DNA of 64,000 bases from Neobacillus sp. PS3-40 (GTDB lineage: Bacteria > Bacillota > Bacilli > Bacillales > Cytobacillaceae), in NCBI RefSeq assembly GCF_030915485.1, contig NZ_CP133266.1, forward strand, positions 1,550,001-1,614,000, in the 5' to 3' direction. Both the position numbers and the translations under genes were made by a program. This document shows, piece after piece, positions 44,918 to 52,937 of the stretch. The notes beneath the pieces are model-generated. The model did not search any database, had not been told where the DNA came from, and was given only the letters and a program-made list of their open reading frames with translations. How positions within the stretch are numbered: position 1 is the stretch's first letter; each line of letters opens with the position of its first letter.

Positions 44918-46114
44918 TTATGCCCTCCTAGTTATGGCGCGTCTCCTTATTTTCCTCCCAATCACTAAAAGAGGGCGTAAAGGAAAATATAAAAAATGAA
45001 GGATTTTAGGTAAAGGAAAAAATTCAGTATCTTTCGGGTAAGGGAAAAGATAGCTTAGAACAAAAATAGTTTTTTGCTGATTAGACATTAGCGAAATTAA
45101 ATGTCGTTTGTGATATATGGATACTTCATCAGGGATTGGATAAGAATGAAGATTAACCATTTGCTTTATATAAAACAAAGCATCAATTGCTAATCGCTTT
45201 GTCCGATTTCCATGTGATATTTTAGTCATTTCCATTGGCATTTTAGTATTTAGTAAATTAGAGGCTAAGAAAAGGGATTGACCGCCTAAATGAAGATAAT
45301 GATTTTTCCTTAGTAATCTAATTATTTTTTCCCAATCAATTTTTTTTTTGACCATTTGATCAATATCAACTAACCAACGAAGACGAGACCACCCATGCCG
45401 TGCCCCGTGGGTAATAAGAAATAAAAATAAATCTTCTAATCCTAAAATATAAACAGGATAACTCGTTAATGAACTTACTCTCTTCCGATCCCACAATTCA
45501 CTAAATCGGGGTTCCCTAGCCGGCCCTGGATTAAGCCTCCAATGTATTTCCACCTTTATCTTCCTCAATGGATGATAAAAAGTAATATGATGGTGTCTCC
45601 ATTTCCAATCATTTAATACTGTTAAAATATAATCATCTTTTATGTATCCGTCATTTAGTAGAATTTCTTCCGCTTGATTCAAATTTTTGATTGGGATTAA
45701 AATATCCAAGTCTGCAGATGTCCTTAACGATAGATCACCGTAAAGATCAGTTGCAAGTACTGGACCTTTTAAAAAGAGAGTGTGAATCTTTTTGTCTGCA
45801 AATATTTTTGATATAGTTTCCATTTCTCCACTTAATGAAAGCATTCTAAAAATATTTTTTTGGTATTCCTGATGTAATGATTGCAGTACAAATGGAGGAA
45901 TAGAGGGTTCATTAATCTTTTTTACTTTTTTATAAATAATAGGATATACTCGATGATGCTTAGCTAATTCAAGAAATATCCCCCAATTAATACTCTTAAA
46001 TAATCCTTTATTTATAGAAATTGTATCATCGTCAATTTCAGTTTTCAGAAAAAAAAGTAGTAGACGTAATTCATGAGGTAATTGCTCTAGTTCACTTTTA
46101 AAATGGTTATTCAT
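44918..46114 (-). CDS. nucleotidyltransferase-family tailoring protein of the lasso cluster
   Basis: A 398-residue protein of the NTP_transf_5 type. The segment FLKGPVLATDLYGDLSLRTS followed by ADLDILIP contains the acidic DxD metal site. This family recurs in Bacillus and Paenibacillus lasso clusters that also contain the kinase, and is thought to extend phosphate modification of the peptide; its exact reaction here is not known. It overlaps the preceding protease gene by 4 nt. Confidence 0.85.
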   Translation of the reverse strand: MNNHFKSELEQLPHELRLLLFFLKTEIDDDTISINKGLFKSINWGIFLELAKHHRVYPIIYKKVKKINEPSIPPFVLQSLHQEYQKNIFRMLSLSGEMETISKIFADKKIHTLFLKGPVLATDLYGDLSLRTSADLDILIPIKNLNQAEEILLNDGYIKDDYILTVLNDWKWRHHHITFYHPLRKIKVEIHWRLNPGPAREPRFSELWDRKRVSSLTSYPVYILGLEDLFLFLITHGARHGWSRLRWLVDIDQMVKKKIDWEKIIRLLRKNHYLHLGGQSLFLASNLLNTKMPMEMTKISHGNRTKRLAIDALFYIKQMVNLHSYPIPDEVSIYHKRHLISLMSNQQKTIFVLSYLFPYPKDTEFFPLPKILHFLYFPLRPLLVIGRKIRRRAITRRA

Positions 46115-46587
46115 GATATTCTCCTCTTATCACTAAACACAAATTTTCGGGCAAATTTTCCTACAACTGTAAACCCCTGCATTCCTTCTCTCCCTGTAAC
46201 ATAATAGGAACCACTGCGTAACCATGCATGTGCAATTAACTTTCCTGACTTATCCTTGGCAATACCCAAATATAAAGTACTTTCAATTTTCCGTCTTTGA
46301 AGCATCTTCATTCCAGCTATAGCTTTAACAAGACATTTACTTTCCCAAAAAGTATAATTACTCATAATATTAATGGAATTCGACACGTTTCTTAACGTTT
46401 TTTGCTCAGATATATTTAGGTCAAATGTTGTTTCCTCCTTATGAGTACCTAAAAAAGGGGAAACTTTTGAAAATGGCATTAATTTGAGGATGCGAGCGAA
46501 TGCTAAAAAAATAAAAGCCTCTAGTAACAACATCTTTTTCCTTGAATCCAATAAACTAAATGTCTTAACTTTTTGACCAAGTATCAT
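46111..46587 (-). CDS. lasso-peptide leader protease (B2, transglutaminase-like)
   Basis: A 158-residue cysteine protease of the transglutaminase fold that removes the leader peptide. Catalytic Cys85 is in WESKCLVKAIAG and His120 in LIAHAWLRSG. It works with the separate RiPP recognition protein encoded just upstream, the split B1/B2 form found in Gram-positive lasso clusters. GAAGGG precedes the ATG. Confidence 0.9.
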   Translation of the reverse strand: MILGQKVKTFSLLDSRKKMLLLEAFIFLAFARILKLMPFSKVSPFLGTHKEETTFDLNISEQKTLRNVSNSINIMSNYTFWESKCLVKAIAGMKMLQRRKIESTLYLGIAKDKSGKLIAHAWLRSGSYYVTGREGMQGFTVVGKFARKFVFSDKRRIS

Positions 46588-46604
46588 TTTCCCTTCTCCT
46601 CGAA

Positions 46605-46901
46605 TTATTCTTGGTTAACAATTTGTATTAATCCTTCACTATATAGTTGTTCAATAAAGGTAAGTACTTGCTGTTCACATTCACTTTTTTCAATTTGATA
46701 TTCAGATATTAGGATTGTAATCAACTGATTTATTTTTATTGGAGCTTTTATTAAATCCCATATTTCCCCACCCAAACTACCTAAATTGTAATACTTTCCA
46801 TTTTTGATACTTAGCATTACTTTATCTCCATCCATATCACTCACTATGTTTCCCTCACATTGCTTAATTGGTGATTTGATTGAAATTTTAGTATCGATCA
46901 T
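46605..46901 (-). CDS. lasso-peptide RiPP recognition element (B1, PqqD-like)
   Basis: A 98-residue PqqD-family protein that binds the precursor leader and presents it to the protease and cyclase. The pattern KYYNLGSLGGEIWDLIKAP and the helical FIEQLYSEGLIQIV end are typical. It overlaps the kinase gene by 4 nt (ATGA), so translation is coupled. Confidence 0.9.
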   Translation of the reverse strand: MIDTKISIKSPIKQCEGNIVSDMDGDKVMLSIKNGKYYNLGSLGGEIWDLIKAPIKINQLITILISEYQIEKSECEQQVLTFIEQLYSEGLIQIVNQE

Positions 46902-47842
46902 ATTATTTCCCTCTCTTTAATAAAACTTAAAATCATGGATACTAGGTTCTGTGCAGTGAATTCAGATGTAGGTCTTTTTAATTGATACATCTGTACTTTG
47001 TTGATAATTTTTGAAGAATCGGTGAAATGCCATTCTGTCAATCCCATTTTATTGACTAGAGAATGACGATATGTTTGATATAACAGGGTTCGAAACCTTT
47101 CCAACTTTTCAATTTTACAAATTTGAATATGTTCATTTTCGGTTTTAACCAACTCAAAGACACCTGCAAGAGGGGAGGGTTCATGAGAAAAATTAGAATT
47201 TACGGGTATCGAATATTTAGTTTCTCTTTCGAATAATGGTCGGTAATCGCTCGTCTGCATACCGAATTTTTCCAAACTATCCTTCCACAACTTTTGCTGT
47301 GGATAAGATGGCATAATAAAAGGACCATCTTCGTTTAAAAATTTAACTGCAACCACATCATCACTAAGAAGTTGAAATCCTTTATTTATAAATGCTGAAG
47401 CAAGAGTTGATTTACCTGCACCTGAGTTTCCTATGAATGCATACGCTTTCCCATTTATAGCTATAGCACTTCCATGCAGTGGGAATATTTTTCTCTGCAT
47501 TAACAGTACTCCCATACAAGTTCCTAAGATATAAAGGCGAATTTTATCATAATCAGATCCATCCATTGGGGATACAATTATGTTTTTCCCGTCTTTTATA
47601 CAAAATGTCGCAGTATTAGGGATTTGAAATATTACCAGACTTTCTTTAACGATAAAATTCCTTTGATGGATTTTGAATTCATCCCAGAAACAAGATAAGT
47701 ATCCTATATCAATAAAAATGTCTGCTACTTCTTCATCTTTATGTAGCTGTGTTAATTCAGGCAGAGATATTTCACTACAAATTGTTAACCCAAATGCTTT
47801 ATACATACCTTTTTTAAGAATTCCTATTGACACCTTCCTCAC
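46898..47842 (-). CDS. HPr-kinase-like lasso-peptide kinase
   Basis: A protein of up to 314 residues related to HPr kinase/phosphorylase. The P-loop GNSGAGKST is at about 138-146 with an acidic pair (LLSDDVVAV, about 161-162) after it. Family members in paeninodin-type clusters phosphorylate the C-terminal serine of the precursor, and the precursor here ends in serine. The start is uncertain: GTG at 47842 (weak ribosome site), GTG three codons later, or ATG at codon 13 are all possible. Confidence 0.88.
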   Translation of the reverse strand: MRKVSIGILKKGMYKAFGLTICSEISLPELTQLHKDEEVADIFIDIGYLSCFWDEFKIHQRNFIVKESLVIFQIPNTATFCIKDGKNIIVSPMDGSDYDKIRLYILGTCMGVLLMQRKIFPLHGSAIAINGKAYAFIGNSGAGKSTLASAFINKGFQLLSDDVVAVKFLNEDGPFIMPSYPQQKLWKDSLEKFGMQTSDYRPLFERETKYSIPVNSNFSHEPSPLAGVFELVKTENEHIQICKIEKLERFRTLLYQTYRHSLVNKMGLTEWHFTDSSKIINKVQMYQLKRPTSEFTAQNLVSMILSFIKEREII

Positions 47843-47865
47843 TCCATCAATTTCTATTTAATATT

Positions 47866-47901
47866 AAAAAACCCTCATACTATTTTTACATTGTATAAGG
47901 G
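47866..47901 (-). terminator. terminator/attenuator between the lasso precursor and the downstream genes
   Basis: On the minus strand CCCTTATAC (47893-47901) pairs with GTATGAGGG (47872-47880) with one wobble, followed by six T (47866-47871). It lies 31 nt after the precursor stop. It would let the precursor accumulate in excess over the tailoring enzymes, as in many peptide clusters. Confidence 0.7.
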
Positions 47902-47932
47902 CATATTTTTCAACAAAGCTCATTCTTCTTTA

Positions 47933-48058
47933 TTAACTGTAATTTACCATTTCATCACAATCCGGCTGTACGGCATCAGGTGTTTTAATACCTGGTCCAG
48001 CCATTGTCATATTAATATTAAGTACTTCAAGTTCTAGCTTTTTCCATTCCTTTTTCAA
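47933..48058 (-). CDS. lasso-peptide precursor, paeninodin-like
   Basis: A 41-residue precursor starting at TTG (48056-48058) behind AGGGGGTGA. The leader MKKEWKKLELEVLNINMTM has Thr at position -2, required in lasso precursors. The core has 22 residues: AGPGIKTPD, then AVQPDCDEMVNYS. Ala1 to Asp9 gives the expected nine-residue macrolactam ring. The C-terminal Ser is the kinase target in this family. The core closely resembles paeninodin (AGPG..TPDA.QPD.DE). It carries a Cys in the tail, which paeninodin does not have. It lies 14 nt after the cyclase gene and before the kinase gene. Confidence 0.93.
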   Translation of the reverse strand: MKKEWKKLELEVLNINMTMAGPGIKTPDAVQPDCDEMVNYS

Positions 48059-48072
48059 ATTTTCACCCCCTT

Positions 48073-50010
48073 TCAAGTAAAGTTTTTTATAAATCGAGAA
48101 ACAATAATAGATCGCATTAAGATTCGAAAATCAAAGTCAAAAGCATATTCAGGTCGTGGCTTTTCTTTAATCCTAAACATTGATTCTTTGATCACTTGCA
48201 AATTTATAAATTCACCAACAACAGGGTCAAGACTAATTTGTCGAATTTCGTCTATAAAGGTATCCCAATATGAGGCCATACGATGAACACCGTCGGCACC
48301 TTGAACACCTCTAGTTCTGAGGTTCAACCTTACTTTATCTGGTAAATACCCCTTTGTAGATCTTCTTATGAGCGATCTATCAAGTCCATTTCGAACATAT
48401 TGTTCTTCGGGAACCGATAAACAAAACTTGATAACTCGTAAATCATTTGTGGGATCTCTGTCCCAAAGCGAGTAACGTAAGGATAACTTAGAACCGTATG
48501 TTCCAGTTGTATTCCAGTAATATAACTGTTCAAACTGCCGATTTCTTACCTCATACGCACTTGGTAAATTAGAGGCGGTTATATCAATCCCGTGTTCATT
48601 TAGTTTTTCAAACACTGATGTTCTTTCAGCGAAATGTGGATTGATTATCATAGGAAAGTGAAATTGCTCTTTTGATTGAATTAAACGATAAAGGGATGGA
48701 AATGCCTTTTTACGAACTTCAGACATAATTCTGGATTTTTTCACCGCAATATTTTTGCTATATTGGTTTAATTCCTGGTAAAGCCGAATCCAATTCATCC
48801 TTTTAAATAGAACTGCATAATAGTCTAGAACTGGTCCCCAGGATATAGTCCAATTACCCCTTTGTCCATTAAGTAATACCCCTATACTTTGCTGTTGGGC
48901 TTGTTCATAAATCCCTTTTAACCAAAAGGTATTTTCGAAAAACTTATAGGGCATTTCGAGTGTATCTAGCCAATCATTAATTTCAGTGTAAGGACTTCTT
49001 TCATCAAAACTCAAATAATTATCATTAATATTTCCGACAAATTTCACAGTCGATTCAATAAAAGGTTTTTCATTAGCAATTCTACTTTTATGTGTCCAAT
49101 CAACAAAATCATGAACTGGTACATAACTATATGTATGCAATTTTTTATTTTGTTTTCGTAAGGCCTTTGCAGCAAAGCTAACAACTGAACCTGAGTCAAG
49201 TCCCCCACTTAAATGGGCTCCCACTTCATGGTGAGTTCTTAATCGTGCTGTTACAGCCTCCTGAAAAACCTCACGAAAGGCTTCCTCATATTCGTTGTTT
49301 GAATTAAGATGTATTTTTTCTCTCTGTGATAATGTGCTATATCTTTTGAGTGATAATTTTCCATTTACCAATGAAATAAAGTGGGAAGGAGGTATCTGTT
49401 GGATATTCTTATAGACTGTTGACGTGGGATCAACTGATTCAAAATTCACGGGTATTGCCAAAAATTCTGCTAGCCATTGCTCATTAAGAACTTTTTGAAT
49501 CTCTTGTAAAGCGAAAAGTGGTTTTATAGCCGTACAGGCTACAAATTTTTGACTGTTGAAGTAGAAATACAAAGTCCTACTCCCCGAAAAATCCCTCGCC
49601 CCAAACAGCTTCTGTCTTTTCCCATCCCAAATCATATAAGCAAAATCTCCAACCAAAAACTTGGGAGATTCCTCGCCCCATTTCTCATAAGCTAACAAAA
49701 TTAATTCACTATCGGTTATCTCTTTTCTTAGGCTTCGATCCACTTGTAACTTTTCAAACAAATCTTCTCTATTATCTATAATCGCATCAGCCGTTATGGC
49801 TAGCTGCCTTTCATAGTCGTAGTATGGGAGCTGTTCACCAATAGATTCAGGTGTGATCCACTGAGCATGGCACCCAAGAAAGACTTTTTCGTTATGCCAT
49901 ATTTGAATGTCATTAGCAGGATATTTCTCTAATGCTTTCATTATGCTTCTACCATGTTCGAGATTGATCGGTTCTTCATTTAAGTGAAAGATTCCGGCTA
50001 TTGCACTCAT
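48073..50010 (-). CDS. lasso-peptide macrolactam synthetase (asparagine-synthetase-like, LasC-type)
   Basis: A 645-residue AsnB homologue that adenylates the ring Asp and closes the isopeptide bond. The ATP-binding motif is HLSGGLDSGSVVSFAA. The N-terminal domain begins MSAIAGIF, with Ser where glutamine-hydrolysing enzymes have the nucleophile Cys, so it cannot release ammonia from glutamine, as expected for a lasso cyclase. The ATG at 50008-50010 has GGGAGG at 5 nt. It is the first gene of the cluster, upstream of the precursor. Confidence 0.93.
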   Translation of the reverse strand: MSAIAGIFHLNEEPINLEHGRSIMKALEKYPANDIQIWHNEKVFLGCHAQWITPESIGEQLPYYDYERQLAITADAIIDNREDLFEKLQVDRSLRKEITDSELILLAYEKWGEESPKFLVGDFAYMIWDGKRQKLFGARDFSGSRTLYFYFNSQKFVACTAIKPLFALQEIQKVLNEQWLAEFLAIPVNFESVDPTSTVYKNIQQIPPSHFISLVNGKLSLKRYSTLSQREKIHLNSNNEYEEAFREVFQEAVTARLRTHHEVGAHLSGGLDSGSVVSFAAKALRKQNKKLHTYSYVPVHDFVDWTHKSRIANEKPFIESTVKFVGNINDNYLSFDERSPYTEINDWLDTLEMPYKFFENTFWLKGIYEQAQQQSIGVLLNGQRGNWTISWGPVLDYYAVLFKRMNWIRLYQELNQYSKNIAVKKSRIMSEVRKKAFPSLYRLIQSKEQFHFPMIINPHFAERTSVFEKLNEHGIDITASNLPSAYEVRNRQFEQLYYWNTTGTYGSKLSLRYSLWDRDPTNDLRVIKFCLSVPEEQYVRNGLDRSLIRRSTKGYLPDKVRLNLRTRGVQGADGVHRMASYWDTFIDEIRQISLDPVVGEFINLQVIKESMFRIKEKPRPEYAFDFDFRILMRSIIVSRFIKNFT

Positions 50011-50052
50011 TTTTTCCTCCCACTTTTTCAAAAAAACTTATTGAATCTATTA

Positions 50053-50068
50053 GTTCTTTAAAAAGAAC
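50053..50068. promoter_or_regulatory. SinR-type palindrome near the lasso cyclase start
   Basis: GTTCTTT-AA-AAAGAAC, a perfect 7-bp inverted repeat, lies 43 bp upstream of the cyclase ATG. It matches the known SinR half-site GTTCTYT in the inverted arrangement with a 2-bp centre. Confidence 0.65.
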
Positions 50069-50174
50069 ACAAAAGGCATAGTAATCCCTATAAATATTTA
50101 TAATTACAATTTTGTAAATGTTTAGCCGATTTTTGATCTCAAATTCACCATTTTCAACCAACGAACAAAATAAA

Positions 50175-50190
50175 GTTCTTTATAAAGAAC
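50175..50190. promoter_or_regulatory. perfect SinR-type palindrome downstream of the lasso promoter
   Basis: GTTCTTTATAAAGAAC is a perfect 16-bp palindrome, centred about 15 nt after the predicted transcription start of the lasso operon. It is the best of the sites in the window. Confidence 0.72.
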
Positions 50191-50204
50191 AAGTTTGTAA
50201 GATT

Positions 50205-50234
50205 AAAATATCATCTCTCCTATACCTATGTCAA
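50205..50234 (-). promoter_or_regulatory. candidate promoter of the lasso operon
   Basis: On the minus strand: TTGACA (50229-50234), 18-bp spacer, TATTTT (50205-50210). The start would be near 50198, about 190 nt before the cyclase gene, with the palindromes at 50175-50190 and 50053-50068 inside the leader. Confidence 0.55.
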
Positions 50235-50297
50235 TAACTTTTCTTTTTAAAAAGCACAATTGATTTTTACATAAAACGTCATTTTTAAAAAAAACAA

Positions 50298-50327
50298 TTG
50301 ACATAAAGCATAAACCTACTGTAAATT
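50298..50327 (+). promoter_or_regulatory. promoter of the methionine operon
   Basis: Perfect -35 TTGACA (50298-50303), 18-bp spacer and TAAATT (50322-50327), just before the SAM riboswitch. It is divergent from the lasso promoter with about 60 nt between them. Confidence 0.6.
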
Positions 50328-50352
50328 TTAAAGAAAAGTCTAAATATTTGTA

Positions 50353-50531
50353 TTCTTATCAAGAGAGGTTGAGGGAATGGCCCGAAGACGCCTCAGCAAC
50401 CATCAATGGTTTTTCCATTGAAAAGGTGCTAAGTCCAGCAAGTTATTTAATAACTTGGGAGATAAGAAGAATGGCTCTGTTTGCGTTATGACAAAAGTCT
50501 TCTTCTTATAGAAGGCTTTTTTTGTTTTTTT
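50353..50531 (+). promoter_or_regulatory. SAM-I (S-box) riboswitch with intrinsic terminator
   Basis: The conserved core is present: AGAGAGGTTGAGGGAATGGC, CCGAAGACGCCTCAGCAACC and GGTGCTAAGTCCAGCA. P1 pairs TTCTTATC (50353-50360) with GATAAGAA (50461-50468). The terminator stem AAAAGTCTTCT (50493-50503) / AGAAGGCTTTT (50510-50520) runs into a T tract. The 3' side of P1 (ATAAGAAGA) is complementary to 50501-50509, giving the alternative antiterminator. High SAM therefore stops transcription of the met operon. Confidence 0.97.
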
Positions 50532-50635
50532 ACAAGGAATTTTAGACCTTGTTTAGTCATTTTACACAATAAGTTAATAATTGTTTTTTTAACAAAATAA
50601 TTATTTAAAGTCTTTCAAAGACAAGGAGTGGTTTG

Positions 50636-51748
50636 ATGTATAAGATCGAGACAAAGCTAGCGCAAATTGGTAATCGCAGTGAATCAGCAACTGGGACTGT
50701 AAATCCACCTATTTATCTTTCTACTGCTTTCCGGCACGAAGGAATCGGCCAGTCAACTGGATTTGATTATAGCCGGACAGGAAACCCCACTCGCCAGATC
50801 CTTGAAGAAACGATTGCCAATCTTGAATGTGGGGATCAAGGGTTTGCTTGCAGCTCTGGTATGGCGGCTATTTTTACTGTCCTATCCTTATTCCAATCAG
50901 GAGATGAATGGTTAGTTAGCGAAGACTTATATGGTGGGACATACCGTTTATTAGAACAAGGCTATAAAAAATGGGGATTAAAGTGCCAGTATGTAAATAC
51001 GTGTTGTCCTGAAGAGTTGGAAAAAAAAATAACATCTCAAACAAAGGCCATCTTTCTCGAGACTCCAACAAACCCTCTTATGCAACAAACTGATATCTCG
51101 GCTGTAGCTGAAATAACCAAGAGGCATGGGATATTGCTGATTGTTGACAACACTTTCTATACCCCACTTCTTCAGCAACCCCTCAATCAAGGTGCTGATA
51201 TCGTAATTCATAGCGCCACCAAGTATCTTGGCGGACATAATGATGTGCTTGCAGGTCTGATTGCGGCAAAAGGAAAAAAATTATGTGAAAGCCTCGCACT
51301 CTATCACAATGGTGCTGGTGCTGTTCTTAGTCCATTTGATTCCTGGCTATTGATGCGTGGGATGAAAACATTGTCTTTAAGAATGGAGAAGCATGAGAAA
51401 AATGCCAGTAAGATTGTTGATTACCTTTTAAAGCATGATGCCGTAACAGAGGTTCTTTATCCGGGAAGAGGCGGGATGCTTTCCTTCCGCCTAAAAGAAG
51501 AAACATGGATTAACCCATTTTTGCAGGGGTTGTCACTAGTTACTTTTGCAGAAAGCCTTGGAGGAGTTGAAAGTTTGATTACCTACCCTGCAACGCAAAC
51601 ACACGCAGATATTCCGGAGGAAATTAGAATTCAAGCAGGTGTGTGTAATCGTTTATTGCGCTTTTCCGTTGGAATTGAAGATGCACAAGATTTAATTACC
51701 GACCTTGAGCAAGCCTTTACCCATATCAAAAAGGAAGTGACGGTATGA
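50636..51748 (+). CDS. metI: cystathionine gamma-synthase / O-acetylhomoserine thiolyase
   Basis: A PLP enzyme of about 370 residues of the Cys/Met metabolism family that makes cystathionine (or homocysteine) from O-acylhomoserine. It has FDYSRTGNPTRQILE, the PLP lysine motif SATKYLGGHNDVLAG and a C-terminal RFSVGIEDAQDLI. The ATG at 50636 lies 7 nt after AAGGAG; the TTG one codon earlier is less likely. It is the first gene of the S-box operon and overlaps metC by 4 nt. Confidence 0.95.
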   Translation: MYKIETKLAQIGNRSESATGTVNPPIYLSTAFRHEGIGQSTGFDYSRTGNPTRQILEETIANLECGDQGFACSSGMAAIFTVLSLFQSGDEWLVSEDLYGGTYRLLEQGYKKWGLKCQYVNTCCPEELEKKITSQTKAIFLETPTNPLMQQTDISAVAEITKRHGILLIVDNTFYTPLLQQPLNQGADIVIHSATKYLGGHNDVLAGLIAAKGKKLCESLALYHNGAGAVLSPFDSWLLMRGMKTLSLRMEKHEKNASKIVDYLLKHDAVTEVLYPGRGGMLSFRLKEETWINPFLQGLSLVTFAESLGGVESLITYPATQTHADIPEEIRIQAGVCNRLLRFSVGIEDAQDLITDLEQAFTHIKKEVTV

Positions 51749-52935
51749 CGGAATGTGATGAATTTTCGTTTGAAACAAGGCTCCTCCATAATCAGCACAA
51801 AATCGACCCAACTACTGGAGCTGTAAGTGTACCTATTCAACATGCATCTACATATCATCAATTTTCTATTGACCAGTTTGGGAAATACGATTATAGCCGT
51901 AGTTTAAATCCGACAAGGGAAGCACTTGAAGATGTGATTGCCGAATTAGAGGGTGGAATAAAAGGGTTTGCCTTTTCATCGGGAATGGCCGCCATTTCAA
52001 CAGCATTTCTACTTCTTTCCTCAGGAGACCATGTTGTTATCACAGAGGATGTGTACGGAGGAACATATCGAATGGTTACTGAAGTTCTGTCTCGTTTTGG
52101 AATTGAACATACCTTTGTTGATATGACAAACATTGATCAGGTTAAAAAAGCGATCAAACAAAATACAAAAGCATTTTATATTGAAACACCTTCCAACCCA
52201 TTATTAAAAGTGACCGACATCAAGGAAATTTGTAATTTAGCAAAGAAAGTGAAGGCACTAACCTTTGTCGACAACACGTTTCTTACCCCAGCATTACAAA
52301 GGCCGTTAGAGCTTGGTGCAGATGTTGTCCTGCATAGTGCAACCAAATTTTTATCAGGGCATAGTGATGTGATCGCTGGACTTGCGGTTGTTAAGGATGA
52401 AAAGTTGGCAAAAAAACTTGGTTTTTTACAGAATTCATTTGGTGCCATTCTTGGTGTTCAAGATGCGTGGCTTGTTCTAAGAGGGATCAAAACCTTACAT
52501 GTTCGCCTTGAACAATCACAAAATTCAGCTATAAAACTTGCGGCATTTTTACAGACCCATCCGCTTGTAAAAAGAGTTTATTACCCTGCCCTTGTGAATC
52601 ACCCCCAAAACTACTTGCAAAAAGCACAAGCAGAGGGTCCGGGGGCTGTACTTTCCTTTGAACTTGAAAGTGAAGAGGCAGTACGTTTATTTGTAAAGAA
52701 TGTGAAATTACCTGTTTTTGCAGTAAGCCTTGGTGCAGTCGAATCCATTTTATCCTATCCAGCCAAAATGTCTCATGCGGCAATGCCACAAGCAGAAAGG
52801 GAAAAGCGAGGGATTACGAATACCCTTTTGCGCCTATCAGTTGGTCTTGAGAGTCCGGATGATCTTATAAAGGACTTTTCAACTGCATTAACTCATATAC
52901 TTACCAACCAATTAGTCTTTCAGCAAGGAGAGTGA
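51745..52935 (+). CDS. metC: cystathionine beta-lyase
   Basis: A 396-residue PLP enzyme cleaving cystathionine to homocysteine, pyruvate and ammonia. Motifs: [31 protein letters not shown] with the PLP lysine, and [14 protein letters not shown]. It overlaps metI by 4 nt and ends 2 nt before the yitJ-like gene. Order and overlap match the metI-metC pair of Bacillus. Confidence 0.95.
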   Translation: MTECDEFSFETRLLHNQHKIDPTTGAVSVPIQHASTYHQFSIDQFGKYDYSRSLNPTREALEDVIAELEGGIKGFAFSSGMAAISTAFLLLSSGDHVVITEDVYGGTYRMVTEVLSRFGIEHTFVDMTNIDQVKKAIKQNTKAFYIETPSNPLLKVTDIKEICNLAKKVKALTFVDNTFLTPALQRPLELGADVVLHSATKFLSGHSDVIAGLAVVKDEKLAKKLGFLQNSFGAILGVQDAWLVLRGIKTLHVRLEQSQNSAIKLAAFLQTHPLVKRVYYPALVNHPQNYLQKAQAEGPGAVLSFELESEEAVRLFVKNVKLPVFAVSLGAVESILSYPAKMSHAAMPQAEREKRGITNTLLRLSVGLESPDDLIKDFSTALTHILTNQLVFQQGE

Positions 52936-52937
52936 CT

